Shown: piece by piece, positions 1 to 11,293 of the stretch | Layout of the letters: every line of letters starts with the position of its first letter | Position numbering within the stretch: the first letter of the stretch is position 1 | NCBI RefSeq assembly: GCF_047675955.1 | Contig: NC_132910.1 | Location: 117,101,143-117,165,142 of the forward strand | DNA: 64,000 nt | Direction: 5' to 3' | Origin: Chlorocebus sabaeus | Lineage: Eukaryota > Chordata > Mammalia > Primates > Cercopithecidae | Position numbers and translations under genes: made by a program | Notes under the pieces: model-generated | Databases searched by the model: none | Told to the model about the DNA's origin: nothing | Seen by the model: the letters and a program-made list of their open reading frames with translations, nothing else

Positions 1-1194
1 GATGGGGTACGTATATGGCAAAAAGTGGCCTCTTGCTTGAATAGAGTTTCTTAGGATTCAGTGCTCTGATACTTGAAATACTGATTCAAATATGAAAGAT
101 AATTTGGGTGGTCCCCTGTACACTCTACCATTATGAAACATATACTGTGCTCGTATATGAAAGAATCAAATACCACATTTAGGCATACTTCCTTGGCTCC
201 GCTGCTGTGATTATGGTGTACTTTTATGGTGTTTTTTATGCATATTTGCTTGTGGTCCATTATATTTCATGAAACTATAAATTTATACTTTTCATCAAAT
301 TTGGAACACATACCCATAACGAAATTTTCAAAATAATTTTTATCCATTTTATAAGGAGTGTGATAGGAAGAATAGTGGACATCAAAGGTTTCCACGTCCT
401 AGTCACCAGAACCTGTAAATAGGTTACATGGCAAAGGAGAATTAAGTTTGCAGATGGAAATTAATTTGCTAATCGGCTGACTTGAAAACAGTGAGATTAT
501 CATGGATTATTCAAGAGGATCCAATGAAATCACAAATTCTTAAAAGTGAAAGAGTCACAGTCAGGGAGGAAGATATGATAAAAGACTTAGTTAGAAGTGA
601 TTCCCACCACAGCTCTGAAATTGAGACCTCAGGACCTTCAGCCAAAGATGGCAGAGTGAGAATTTTACCCAGTTGTTTTCCTGGGGGGACAGGCGTAATT
701 AAAAGTAGTGAATCTACATCAGAATTAGTTGTAAGCTATTCACAGTCCAGGTTTCCAGCCTCAACTCCAGAGACTGAAATTTAGTACATCACAGTGAGCC
801 TAAACATTGTTTTGAGTTTTTGATTTTGTTGTTGCTGTTGTTTTTCATCTCTTCATGTGATTTTGATGCAACCAAGTTTGGGAAATACAGAATTAAAACA
901 CTCGTGATTCCCAAAGGACGATGGCAGTGAGAGGTGGAGTGATGTGAAAAATAGGCCTACCAAAATCACCTGGGAAGTTTTTTCCTAATTTCATCTGATT
1001 CTTCATCTACACCTAGTAACTCTCTGTGTAATATAGTGATATCACTTCAGAAATTTGGGAAGAATTTAAAGATTTGTGTAATTGGATAAAGATCCCCAGG
1101 TAAGTTTCACTGTCCCTCACTGCTTTTACAACAATTGAACTACAGATTTGGTAGAACTAAGGAAAAAATTCTTTAAAAAAATGTTTTAATGAAG

Positions 1195-1219
1195 TTTTGT
1201 TTGTTTGTTTGTTTGTTTT
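1195..1219. repeat. (GTTT)n microsatellite
   Basis: About five tandem GTTT units between unrelated flanks. Probably a remnant of an A-rich retroposon tail or ordinary slippage; no Alu or L1 body is attached. Confidence 0.85.
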
Positions 1220-2232
1220 AAATGCACTAAACATTAGTGAAACCAAAATGGGGAGATAGCATAAGGGACTGACAAAGATTCTAGGACGGGATCCAAATGA
1301 GTGAAGCTGGGAGGAGAGCCACGTTCAATATGCCTGTATGTATCATGTTATATTTACGACAGGAATTGTGAGGCACTTTAGGAAGCTTTGGTGATTCCTT
1401 TTGAAATGTAGCAAGGTCTGCAGTACCCTTCCTACCCCAATCATTTAAAAGGTGCAAAGGGCTAGGCTAAAACAAGGAATGGCAGGCAATGGAAGACTGA
1501 TCTTAGGTTTTTATAAGAGAAAGCATTGACATTAGGGTAATTATTTTAAAGCTCATCTTGATGAAACATCGGCAGTACATTTAAGTCTGTTGTATGCATT
1601 AGACTTCTCATTGTAAAAGGGATTACGATGACTTAAGTAAAGATTGCATATCATACCTCATTCAGAGGTGCTTTAGAAAGAAGACCAAGGTTAGATGACT
1701 TGTTCATAAATGTTTACTTGAGCTGGGATCGCAATGTAAAGTCCTTTGTGAGAATAACTTCTTACATACCTAAAAATGCATTGTAAGCTGTCCCTGTTAT
1801 TTTGAATTCCCAGTTACATAACTAGGAGAAAAGTATAATTCAAAATACAAGGGACTACACTGCCGGCCATTTTCTGAACCAATTTTGAAAAGATTATTTC
1901 TTCCAACTAGTATATTTTAACCTGAATTTCTTTCATTGCCAGGCTGTCACGCTTCCCCAGGCCACTCCATTAGGTCATAGAGGCCGTATCTTACATATGG
2001 TGTGGTAAATTATGGAGGGGTAACATATGACTCCCCAAAACCAGTTGCTTGCAACAACAAAGGCTTGTATTGCTCGTACCACAGAACACAGTCCACTGTA
2101 ATTCAGCTGTGGCCCTGCTGCAGGTCATCTTCATTTTGGGACCAAGCTTTTCTCATCAACCTCTTCCTAGAATATCACCAGACATTGTATCATTGTAGAA
2201 TAAGAAAAGGATAGAAAAATGCATCTATACGT

Positions 2233-2310
2233 ACATATATATATGTGTGTGTGTATAGAGAGAGAGAGACAGATACACACACATATACAAATATACACAC
2301 ACAGATACAC
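2233..2310. repeat. Compound AT/GT/GA/CA microsatellite
   Basis: Consecutive ATATAT, GTGTGTGTGT, AGAGAGAGAGA and ACACAC blocks run together. Compound dinucleotide tracts like this are common and length-variable in primates. It also explains the low-complexity open frame on the minus strand over this region. Confidence 0.9.
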
Positions 2311-3365
2311 AAACTTCTATGGGTGTGTGTGCATGTGTAATGTATGTAATAAAAAATCATTTTAAGAATATAACAAAATTGTAGTTTCATGTTGTATAAA
2401 TAAGCAAACAGAGACTAAATGCGTCTTAAATCAGTGATGTGCTGGAGCCAGCTTGCAAAGGCTTACGAGAGCTGATTATTGACACCTCTTCCCAACTCCG
2501 TATTTATCCGGAGACAGCACATAGGTAGCTTGAAACCAGCCAGGGTGGGAGCACTTACACGGCAACACTACAAATCAGGGCTGGCTGGGGTCTCTTTTTC
2601 CCTGTAGCACACCACTGCTTAAATGTAGCAAAAGTACAGCTAAATGATAGTCCTTAAAGTAGAGTACAGGGGTTAGAAGTTTTCTTAAAGCCATAAAGGA
2701 GTGAGGATCTGAAGCTGGTCAGGGCTGATCCACAGGCAGAAATCCTCAGGCGGTCTGTTACTTTAGCTTGCATATGTTGCAAATGAGACAGAAGCAGAAA
2801 ACTGTTCTTTCAGGACAAAAGTCTAGCTGCACCACCTGGTTAGCTGCAAACACAAACCAAATAACTAAATTTACTTTTCTAGCTCCTTGAACATAATGTT
2901 TACACAAGGAACCTCAATGGACTCATATATTTTAAAATGTTTACTCTTGATAGATGGGGTTCTTTCTACACACCACCTGCTTAAATTCTGCAGTGACGTT
3001 AATGATCCTTTCAAATCCAGGATAGAACAGATACCCGATACAAACTTACTCACGGTACATTTGTTTTTGTAATGTTTTCTTTTTAAAAAATGTCATGGCT
3101 ATTTGCCTGAGAATGTATTTTTTACGTTAAGCTTATTCATAGACTTTACCAGAATTGTATAATAAGTGCTTTAAAATTCATTTCAAGTGGATTTACACTC
3201 ATACCTGTGTATACGTAGGTCTTGTCCTCATACGTAGCATCAACAACAGCAGAAAGAAAATATATTACAAAGCTGTATTTTAAATTGTTAAAGTTTTATA
3301 TACTTTAAGTTATCTAAATTACAATAACTTTTTCTAAATATTTTCACACCAAAACTCTTCCTCAG

Positions 3366-3646
3366 GGCCGGGCGCGGTGGCTCAAGCCTGTAATCCCAGC
3401 ACTTTGGGAGGCCGAGACGGGCGGATCACGAGGTCAGGAGATCGAGACCATCCTGGCTAACACAGTGAAACCCCGTCTCTACTAAAAAATACAAAACACC
3501 AGCCGGGCGAGGTGGCGGCGCCTGTAGTCCCAGCTACTCGGGAGGCTGAGACAGGAGAATGGCGGGAACCCGGGAGGCGGAGCTTGCAGTGAGCTGAGAT
3601 CCGGCCACTGCACTCCAGCCTGGGCGGCAGAGCAAGACTCCGTCTC

Positions 3647-3670
<24 letters not shown>
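3366..3670 (+). mobile_element. Full-length young Alu (AluYRa-like)
   Basis: A complete dimeric Alu in plus orientation, from GGCCGGGCGCGG to a pure A tail. It is flanked by a perfect 15-bp target-site duplication, aaaactcttcctcag, at 3351-3365 and 3671-3685. The left arm has 'gctcaagcctgtaatcc' and the right arm 'gagctgagatccggccac', changes I associate with the AluYRa group of Old World monkeys. The intact tail and duplication point to a recent, L1-driven insertion. Open frames crossing it on the minus strand are Alu shadows. Confidence 0.97.
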
Positions 3671-3678
<8 letters not shown>

Positions 3679-3685
3679 TCCTCAG

Positions 3686-4869
3686 TGGTAGCAATATCAA
3701 AAGCTTTTATGCATCTAAGACTTTTGTTTCTTAAAGCAATATCATATTGATGCTCATATACAAATAGGTAACATTTAGATGGACAAGAACACATAAATAT
3801 TTTTAGAAAATGTAATCATTCAATGCATATTTTCTGAAATGAATAGTTATCTCACACATTTTCCTTTTTATAGAGATTTATTAATTTATTGATGATTATT
3901 ATTTACTTACTGGGCTGTTTCAAAACATTGGTATCTTCAACAGAACTGCAGAAATATTCTTTGTGCACATAGACGTGTATTATATATACCTTTGCATGCT
4001 CGTGCTAATGTATCTGTAGGAAAAATTCTTGATAGTCATATTAGTGAAAAACTAAAATAAATATGGATTGAATTAATTCGTATAGTTAATTCATCCTGTT
4101 CTATGTATCAGTTTTTCACACATATTAAAAAGGATTCATGCAAACTGTTTGCAGGTATAAATTCACTGTTTACCATGTCCTTCTCACACTTCAAAGGCAT
4201 ACATCTCATATACAAATGTGTATTATTTGATAAAATTGCCATAAAATATCCTTGATAAAAATAGTTTTTAGAGATTTTTAGAGATGACATTTTTAGAGAT
4301 GACAGAGAAGCACTACTGTATTGCTTGATGAAGCAAATGTAGAAAATACAGGTTCATTCAGGGGTCATCATTGGCAAGTGCTTTACTTTACTTGATCTTG
4401 GGCAAAAGGCTGAGAAGTGATAATTGCCTTGCTTGAGTCCTAATTTTTTTTTTTTTTTTTTTTTTTTGGAGAAAACCTGACCCAAATTGTAGCAGGAAGA
4501 AAATCATCCACTTTGCAGAGTATTGCACTCATCGTCTTTTCCACATATTTAAAATATGTATAAAGAAAGTTAACGTAACTTAGGCTAGGAAGCTCATTTA
4601 GAGTATAAACCATCATAAATACTGAGCGATGTTTCAGTTTCAACATTTATGTGTGGGCCAGAGGGCAGCTGTGAACATTTCACATATACTAGTAAAAGCA
4701 GAGATTTTTTAAATGATAAATTAATGATTTTAGGAACTAAGCTCATGGGATTATGATAATTTTTTCAAAGTGGATGTTAAGTCTGGATAAAAGGTTCTTC
4801 TGTTTTGTTGCCTTGTGGTTATCTTAAATTGAATATAACTTCTAAAGAGAAATTAAAGGACTTGCTACT
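3686..4869. other. Unassigned AT-rich DNA with a poly(T) run
   Basis: No gene is recognised. A pure T run of about 24 bases lies at 4444-4467 with no Alu body after it, so it may be the tail of a decayed minus-strand retroposon or simple slippage. Confidence 0.5.
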
Positions 4870-5474
4870 TTAATGATATTTAAATTAAAAGAATTTCATC
4901 AAAGCATTCAAATTGGAAAGGGAGAAATACAATTAAATCTGCTCATAGATAACATGATCTTATATGTAAAAAAATTTAAAGATTCCACACAGAAACTAAA
5001 TAATTTAGTAAATTAAATTACTATTTAGTAAACAAATTTAGCTAAGTCACAGAATACAAAATCAGTGTATAGAAATCAGTTGTGTTTCTATAAACTAACA
5101 TGAACATTTCAAAAATAAAATTAAGAAGCTAAGAAAACAATTTCATTTACAGTAACATCAAAAATAATAAAAATTCTGGCCGGGCGTGGTGGCTCACGCC
5201 TGTAATCCCAGCACCTTGGAAGCCGAGGCAGGCAGATCACGATGTCAGGAGATTAAGACCATCCTGGCTAACACGGTGAAACCCCGTCTCTACTAAAAAC
5301 ACACACCAAAAAAACAAAAAATTAGCCTGGCGTGGTGGCGGGTGCCCGTAGTCCCAACTATTTTGGAGGCTGAGGCGAAAGAATGGCGTGAACCCGGGAG
5401 GCGGAGCTTGTAGTGAGCCGCGATCTCGCCACTGCACTCCGGCCTGGGCGACAGAGCAAGACTACCTCTCAAAA

Positions 5475-5523
<49 letters not shown>

Positions 5524-7375
5524 CAATACAAATTCTTAGGAATAAATCTAACCAAGAAAGGGAAAGACATATGCTGAAAATTCCAAAATTTTGGCCAAAG
5601 TAATTAAAGAAGACACCAATAAATAAGAAGACATTTCACATTCATGATTTAGAAAACTGAATATGTTAAGATGTCAATACCAATCAAAGTGATCTACATA
5701 TTCAATATAATCTCTACCAAATAATGTGTGTCTGTGTGTTTGCAGAAACAGAAAAATGCGTCCTAAAATTCACCTGAAATCTCAAGAAACACCAAATACC
5801 TAAAACAATCTTGAAAAAGAAGAATTAAATTGGAGGTATCACACACATAATTATGAAAAATAAGAATAAATTTGGAGGTTTCACATTTCCTGATTTCAAA
5901 ACTTATTGCAAATCTACAGCAATCAAAACAGAGTAGTGGGGCAGGCATAAAGACAGCCATACAGACCAATGAAATAGAATAGATATTCCAGAAATATATC
6001 CTCACATACATGGTCAAGTGATTTTAAACTTGGGTGCCAAGACCATTCAATGAAGGAAAAGACAGTCTTTGTAACAAGTGGTGCTGGAAAACTGAATAGC
6101 TACATGTAAATGAATAAAGTTGGACCTTTACTTACCCCACACTCAAAATTAAATCAAAATTAAAGGCTAAATGTAAGAACTAAGACTATAAACTCTTAGA
6201 AGAAAACGTAGGATAAAAGTTTAAGACACTGAATTTGACAATAATGTCTTAAACTTGACACCAAAAGCACAGGCAACAAAGCAAGAAAATTAACAAACTG
6301 AACTACAGAAAAATTAAAATTTCCATACATCTAAGGGAACCATCAACAGAGTGAAAAAGCAACCCAAAGAATGGGAGAAAATATTTGCAAATGACACATC
6401 TGACAATGGGTTAATATTGAGAGTATATAACAAACTGCAATTTAAAAACAATAAAAATGAACGAACAACACAATTTTTTAAAAAATAAGTAAAGAACTTG
6501 GATATTTGTCTAAAGAAGATAAGCAGATCACCAATAAACACATGAGAAGATGCTCAATATTACTAATCATTAGCAAAATGTTAATTGAAACCACAATAAG
6601 ATATGACCTCACACCCATTAGAATAGTTACTCTAAACAGAGGAACCAACAAAAAATGCCAAAAAGAAATCAAGTAAGCAAACAAACAAACAAGCCCAGAA
6701 AATAATTGTTGGTGGGAAGTGGAGAAATTAGACCCTTTGTGCACTGTTGGTGGGAATGAAAAACTGTGTAGTCACTATAGGGAAAGTAAAAGGAAGTTCC
6801 TTAAATAATTAAAAATAGAATTATCATATGTTCAGGCACCTTTACTTCTGGATATATATCCAAAAGGGGTGAAAATAAGGACAGAAAGAGATTTGTAAAC
6901 ACTTGTGCATGATAACATAATTCACAATCCAAGTGTCCATCAATAGGTGTAGGTAAACAAAATCTGGTGTATATGTTCAATGGGATATTATTCAGTCTTA
7001 AAAATAAAAGAAATTTTGACACATACTACAATATGCACGAATTTTAAGGACATTGTGCTAAGTGAAATAAGCCAGCCATAAAGACATAAATGCTGTATAA
7101 TTCTACTTATATGCAGTACCTCAGTAGTTAAATTAATAAAGGCAAAAAGTAGAATGTTGGTGGCCAGGGGCTAGAGAGACAGAAGGATGGGAAGTTGTTG
7201 TTTAATAGGTACAAAGTTATATTTTTCCAAGGTAAAGAGTTCTGTGGATGAATGGTAGTGATGATAGCAAAACAATGTGAATGTACTTAATGTCACCGAA
7301 CTTTACATTTGAAGATAGTCAAGGTGGTAAATTTTATGTTCTATGTATTTTATCACAATTAAAAATTTTTAAATA
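4870..7375 (+). mobile_element. Old 5'-truncated L1 (ORF2 part plus 3' UTR), split by an Alu
   Basis: Plus-strand L1 of mammalian-wide/old primate type. It begins inside the ORF2 reverse transcriptase region (sequence like 'gataacatgatcttatatgta'), continues through the ORF2 C-terminal part and ends in the L1M-type 3' UTR ('gaatgtacttaatgtcaccgaac', then an A-rich end near 7375). It carries many stops and indels, so no ORF survives. An Alu interrupts it at 5178-5524, and the L1 reads on collinearly at 5537. The subfamily (L1MB/L1MC range) is inferred from recall. Confidence 0.88.
5178..5524 (+). mobile_element. AluY-like element with a GATA-repeat tail, inserted in L1
   Basis: A complete plus-strand Alu with flanks aataaaaattct (5166-5177) and aatacaaattct (5525-5536), a 12-bp target duplication with one mismatch. 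The tail after 'ctctcaaaaatagat' is a run of about twelve GATA/ATAG units (5475-5523) instead of poly(A), a usual fate of ageing Alu tails. It splits the old L1 ORF2. Confidence 0.95.
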
Positions 7376-9487
7376 GCAATATGATCACAAACTTTTAATG
7401 ATATTGAATTCCTAATATTCTAAGGAAATTATATATTTAGTATATGTGAGGAAAAATAAAACTGTTCCCCCTCATTAGAAAAATATAGTACTCAAAATAT
7501 TATATTTTGTAATATTAGTATTAATAAGAAAAAATGAAGAGGTGGGTTTTAATTTAAAATTTAATGACTTGTACATCAGAAAAAGAATCTAAGAGTTTTG
7601 GAGTGAGTTTATATTAGGCTTCTTATAGTTTTACAAACTTATATACCATTAACTTTCCCTGGAATACTTTTTTTAAATAATATATATTAAATACTCATTG
7701 CTATTTTGAAACTTGTGTGTGTTGTAGTACTTGAAAAGTGAAAGATGGTAAATATTCCCTCCCCTTAAAAGAAAACAAGGTTGTAGCACAAAATAAAGTT
7801 AAGCTCACATTTTAAAAATAAATAAATGTATTAATTGCTCTTAGCTATATTCAGATACAAAAATTTGGTACCAACAAAAATATCTATGTTCTCTAAAGTT
7901 CAATTTCCCTGTCTACATTAATTATTATTATCTTTGGTGTCCAACAACGTGCTTATATTTTTAAGCATGTCTGAATTCTGTATTTTAAAAAGCCCTAATA
8001 AGATTCTGTTCTCAATCAATGTCTTCATAGATAAATTATTTCAGAACTTCTTGAGCACTTATGCAGTCTAAAAATGATCATCCTTCCTAATTGAAATACT
8101 CATCAGATTTTATTATTCATTTGTGATATAGGAGCTTAAACTGCTGTGCATAATTATTAGAGTGGATATTTCTGGTCTGTCTGTATTGTTTATAGTTAAC
8201 AGAACTGAATTTTGTGGATGCATGAGGCACCCTTGTCTGGAGAAAGGATATAGCCACACAAAGAGTATAATTGATACTAATTATACTTTGTATTAAAATG
8301 GGGAGGCTCCAGAATAAAGTGGCTCCCTGTATGCAATTTTCCACATTCATCAATCATAGCAAACCTCTGTGAAAGCTGAAGCCACAATATATCCTATTAG
8401 AGGGGAAAAAAGGGAATTAATGGGTACTATAGGACTTCTCCAAGAAAAGAATGCTTGGCCGCAGCCTGTGATTACCTGTATTGTTTGAATCATTAGAAAT
8501 GTCTGGTTATGGCAAGATTTGTTATTTATGTGTGTTTCATTCAATAGTTCAACCCTTTTTGTTCGCACAAGGTATAACTCTAATAAAAGATATGATAGAA
8601 TTCAAGAAAACATTTTCTACTGACACAGAGAAAAGCAATACATTATATAATCTAAAGACCATAGATTACAGGAAAAAACATGCAAGAAGTTATATTTGTC
8701 AAGTGAAATAAGGCAGAAATCTCCTTTGTAAAGCAGGAACTACAGAAAATTGGGGAATAAATAAGTAGAAATAGAAATTACAAAAATTAAGTGATAAAAA
8801 ACTATTCTCAGTCAAAGACTAAGTCAAATGGACAAAATTTTAAATACGATAGCAAATGTAAGAACATTACTTGTTAGTGTAATTATTAATATAGAGCTAC
8901 AGGGTATAGTTTGCTATTTAGAGCTTGATAAAGGAAAATGTACCATATTCTTAAATAATCATAGTGCATTTATAAAAGCTCATTATGCATTAGGTAAAAA
9001 CACTATAAGCTACACAAGGCAGCAGTAAGACAAACACTATTTGAATTAGAATATAATAAAAAGTAAAAATAATAGCAAAATAAAAACTAAAATATTCCTC
9101 CTAGAGAAAATCAGTGTTATTACACTAAATAATGCTTGGGCCCGGAGAAGAAGCAAAATTGTAGACTGTTTAATGGAAAATGATGATAAACATGCCAATA
9201 TCATAATCTATGAAACATAATCACAGCAATGATCATTGAAAAATGCAAAGCTTAGTTATATTAATTAAAATGAAAAAAGGAAGATAAATTATTAACTCTT
9301 GAAACTAGAAAAATGAAAAAAACATGGCAACACTACTTCCCCCACTCCCAAAAAGGACTAAAAGTACTGTAATGGAAAATACAAAAACATATTTTAATAT
9401 GGTTAAAAAATTAAATGAATAAATGTAGGACTAATAGAGCTAATATTAAAATTTTACAAAAGGTCAGATCTTAAAAAAGAAAACAGA
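7376..9487. other. Unassigned A-rich DNA
   Basis: I see no recognisable gene. The base composition and adenine-rich phrases from about 8590 onward resemble very old plus-strand L1, and the DNA after the KRT8 retrocopy continues in the same style, so the retrocopy may have landed inside an ancient L1. That is inference only. Open frames of 66-78 codons here show no motif. Confidence 0.4.
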
Positions 9488-9506
9488 CAGACAAAAAGAC
9501 CATTGC

Positions 9507-11293
9507 TGAGAGCTCTCCTCATCTCTGCTCCTTCTAGGATCTCCTCCTGGTTCGGCCCGCCTGCCTCCACTCCTGCCTCCACCATGTCCATCAGGGTGAC
9601 CCAGAAGTCCTACAAGGTGTCCACCTCTGGCCCCCGGGCCTTCAGCAGCCACTCCTACACGAGTGGGCCCGGTGCCCGCATCAGCTCCTTGAGCTTCTCC
9701 CGAGTGGGAAGTAGCAGCTTTCGGGGTGGCCTGGGCGGCGGCTATGGTGGGGCCAGTGGCATGGGAGGCATCACCGCAGTCATGGTCAACCAGAGCCTGC
9801 TGAGCCCCCTTAACCTGGAGGTGGACCCCAACATCCAGGCCGTGCGCACCCAGGAGAAGGAGCAGATCAAGACCCTCAACAACAAGTTTGCCTCCTTCAT
9901 AGGCAAGGTACGGTTCCTGGAGCAGCAGAACAAGATGCTGGAGACCAAGTGGAGCCTCCTGCAGCAGCAGAAGACAGCTCGGAGCAACATGGACAACATG
10001 TTCGAGAGTTACATCAACAACCTTAGGTGGCAGCTGGAGACTCTGGGCCAGGAGAAGCTGAAGCTGGAGGCAGAGCTTGGTAACATGCAGGGGCTGGTGG
10101 AGGACTTCAAGAACAAGTATGAGGATGAGATCAATAAACGTACAGAGATGGAGAATGAATTTGTCCTCATCAAGAAGGATGTGGATGAAGCTTACATGAA
10201 CAAGGTAGAGCTGGAGTCTCGCCTGAAAGGGCTGACTGATGAGATCAACTTCCTCAGGCAGCTGTACGAAGAGGAGATCCGGGAGCTGCAGTCCCAGATC
10301 TCGGACACATCTGTGGTGCTGTCCATGGACAACAGCTGCTCTCTGGACATGGACAGCATCATTGCTGAGGTCAAGGTACAGTACGAGGAGATCGCTAACC
10401 GCAGCCGGGCTGAGGCTGAGAGCATGTACCAGATCAAGTATGAAGAGCTGCAGAGCCTGGCTGGGAAGCACGGGGATGACCTGCGGCGCACCGAGATTGA
10501 GATCTCCGAGATGAACCGGAACATCAGCCAGCTTCCGGCTGAGATTGAGGGCCTCAAAGGCCAGAGGGCTTCCCTGGAGGCCGCCATTGCGGATGCCGAG
10601 CAGCGTGGAGAGCTGGCCATTAAGGATGCCAACGCCAAGTTGTCCGAGCTGGAGGCCGCCCTACAGCGGGCCAAGCAAGGCATGGCGTGGCAGTTGCGTG
10701 AGTACCAGGAGCTGATGAACATCAAGCTGGCCCTGGACATTGAGATCGCCACCTACAGGAAGCTGCTGGAGGGCGAGGAGAGCCGGCTGGAGTCCGGGAT
10801 GCAGAACATGAGTATTCATAGGAAGACCACCAGCGGCTATGCAGGTGGTCTGAGCTGGCCTATGGGGACCTCACAAGCCCTGGCCTCAGCTACGGCCTGG
10901 GCTCCAGCTTTGGCTCTGGCGCGGGCTCCAGCTCCCTCAGCCGCACCAGCTCCTCCAGGGCTGTGGTTGTGAAGAAGATCGAGACACGCGATGGGAAGCT
11001 GGTGTCCGAGTCCTCTGACGTCTTGCCCAAGTGAACAGCTGTGGCACCCCCTCCCAGCCTACCCCCCTGTGCTGCACCAGAGCCTGGGAGGAGACCGCTA
11101 TGTAGGGTACCACTGGGAACAGGAGACCCACCTGAGGGCCCTCAGCCCACCCACAGAGGAGTTTACTACGTGGGGACCCCCCTTGCCCATGCCTCCAGCT
11201 ATGAAACAATTCAATTGCTTCTTTTTTTGGTCCAAAATAAAACCTCAGCTAGCTCTGCCAACCAAAAAAAAATAAATAAATAAAATAAAAAAA
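9507..11293 (+). pseudogene. KRT8P: KRT8 processed pseudogene (keratin 8 retrocopy)
   Basis: An intronless copy of the keratin 8 mRNA: 5' UTR, ATG at 9584, head, rod, tail, 3' UTR, polyadenylation signal AATAAA near 11237 and an A-rich tail from 11264. Keratin 8 is the type II keratin of simple epithelia; it pairs with keratin 18 in 10-nm filaments. The frame is open from 9503 and stays in frame with MSIRVTQKSYKVSTSG at 9584. It keeps the glycine/serine-rich head, the helix-initiation region (LNNKFASFIGKVRFLEQQ, with Gly at codon 107 where the family has Asp), the full coiled-coil rod and the helix-termination motif (IATYRKLLEGEESRLESG). A one-base deletion near 10855 then shifts the tail, giving a TGA at 10970-10972. 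In the original frame the tail reads on to VSESSDVLPK and a TGA at 11032-11034. Arg-to-Trp changes in the rod look like CpG decay. A weak direct repeat (9488-9500 and 11294-11307) may be the target duplication. No promoter is apparent. Confidence 0.97.

Larger units (their letters stand above)
1..3365. other. Unassigned AT-rich DNA, no gene seen
   Basis: I recognise no gene or clear repeat family here apart from two simple-sequence tracts listed separately. Short open frames exist (for example 482-784, 100 codons, and 2002-2214), but none shows a known domain, a signal peptide or a splice-delimited structure, and lengths of this order occur by chance. Very old or short repeats could be missed by eye. 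Confidence 0.5.

Noticed and set aside
482..784. 100-codon open frame in unassigned DNA
   Set aside because: No recognisable domain, no Kozak or splice context, and a length compatible with chance. It needs conservation data before being called a gene.
5475..5523. GATA repeats as a possible transcription-factor binding array
   Set aside because: Its position as an Alu tail with target duplications on both sides explains it as tail decay; there is no independent sign of regulation.
9464..10471. 335-codon minus-strand open frame over the keratin region
   Set aside because: It is the antisense of the GC-rich KRT8 coding sequence; long antisense frames are expected there and the leucine/histidine-rich product has no domain.
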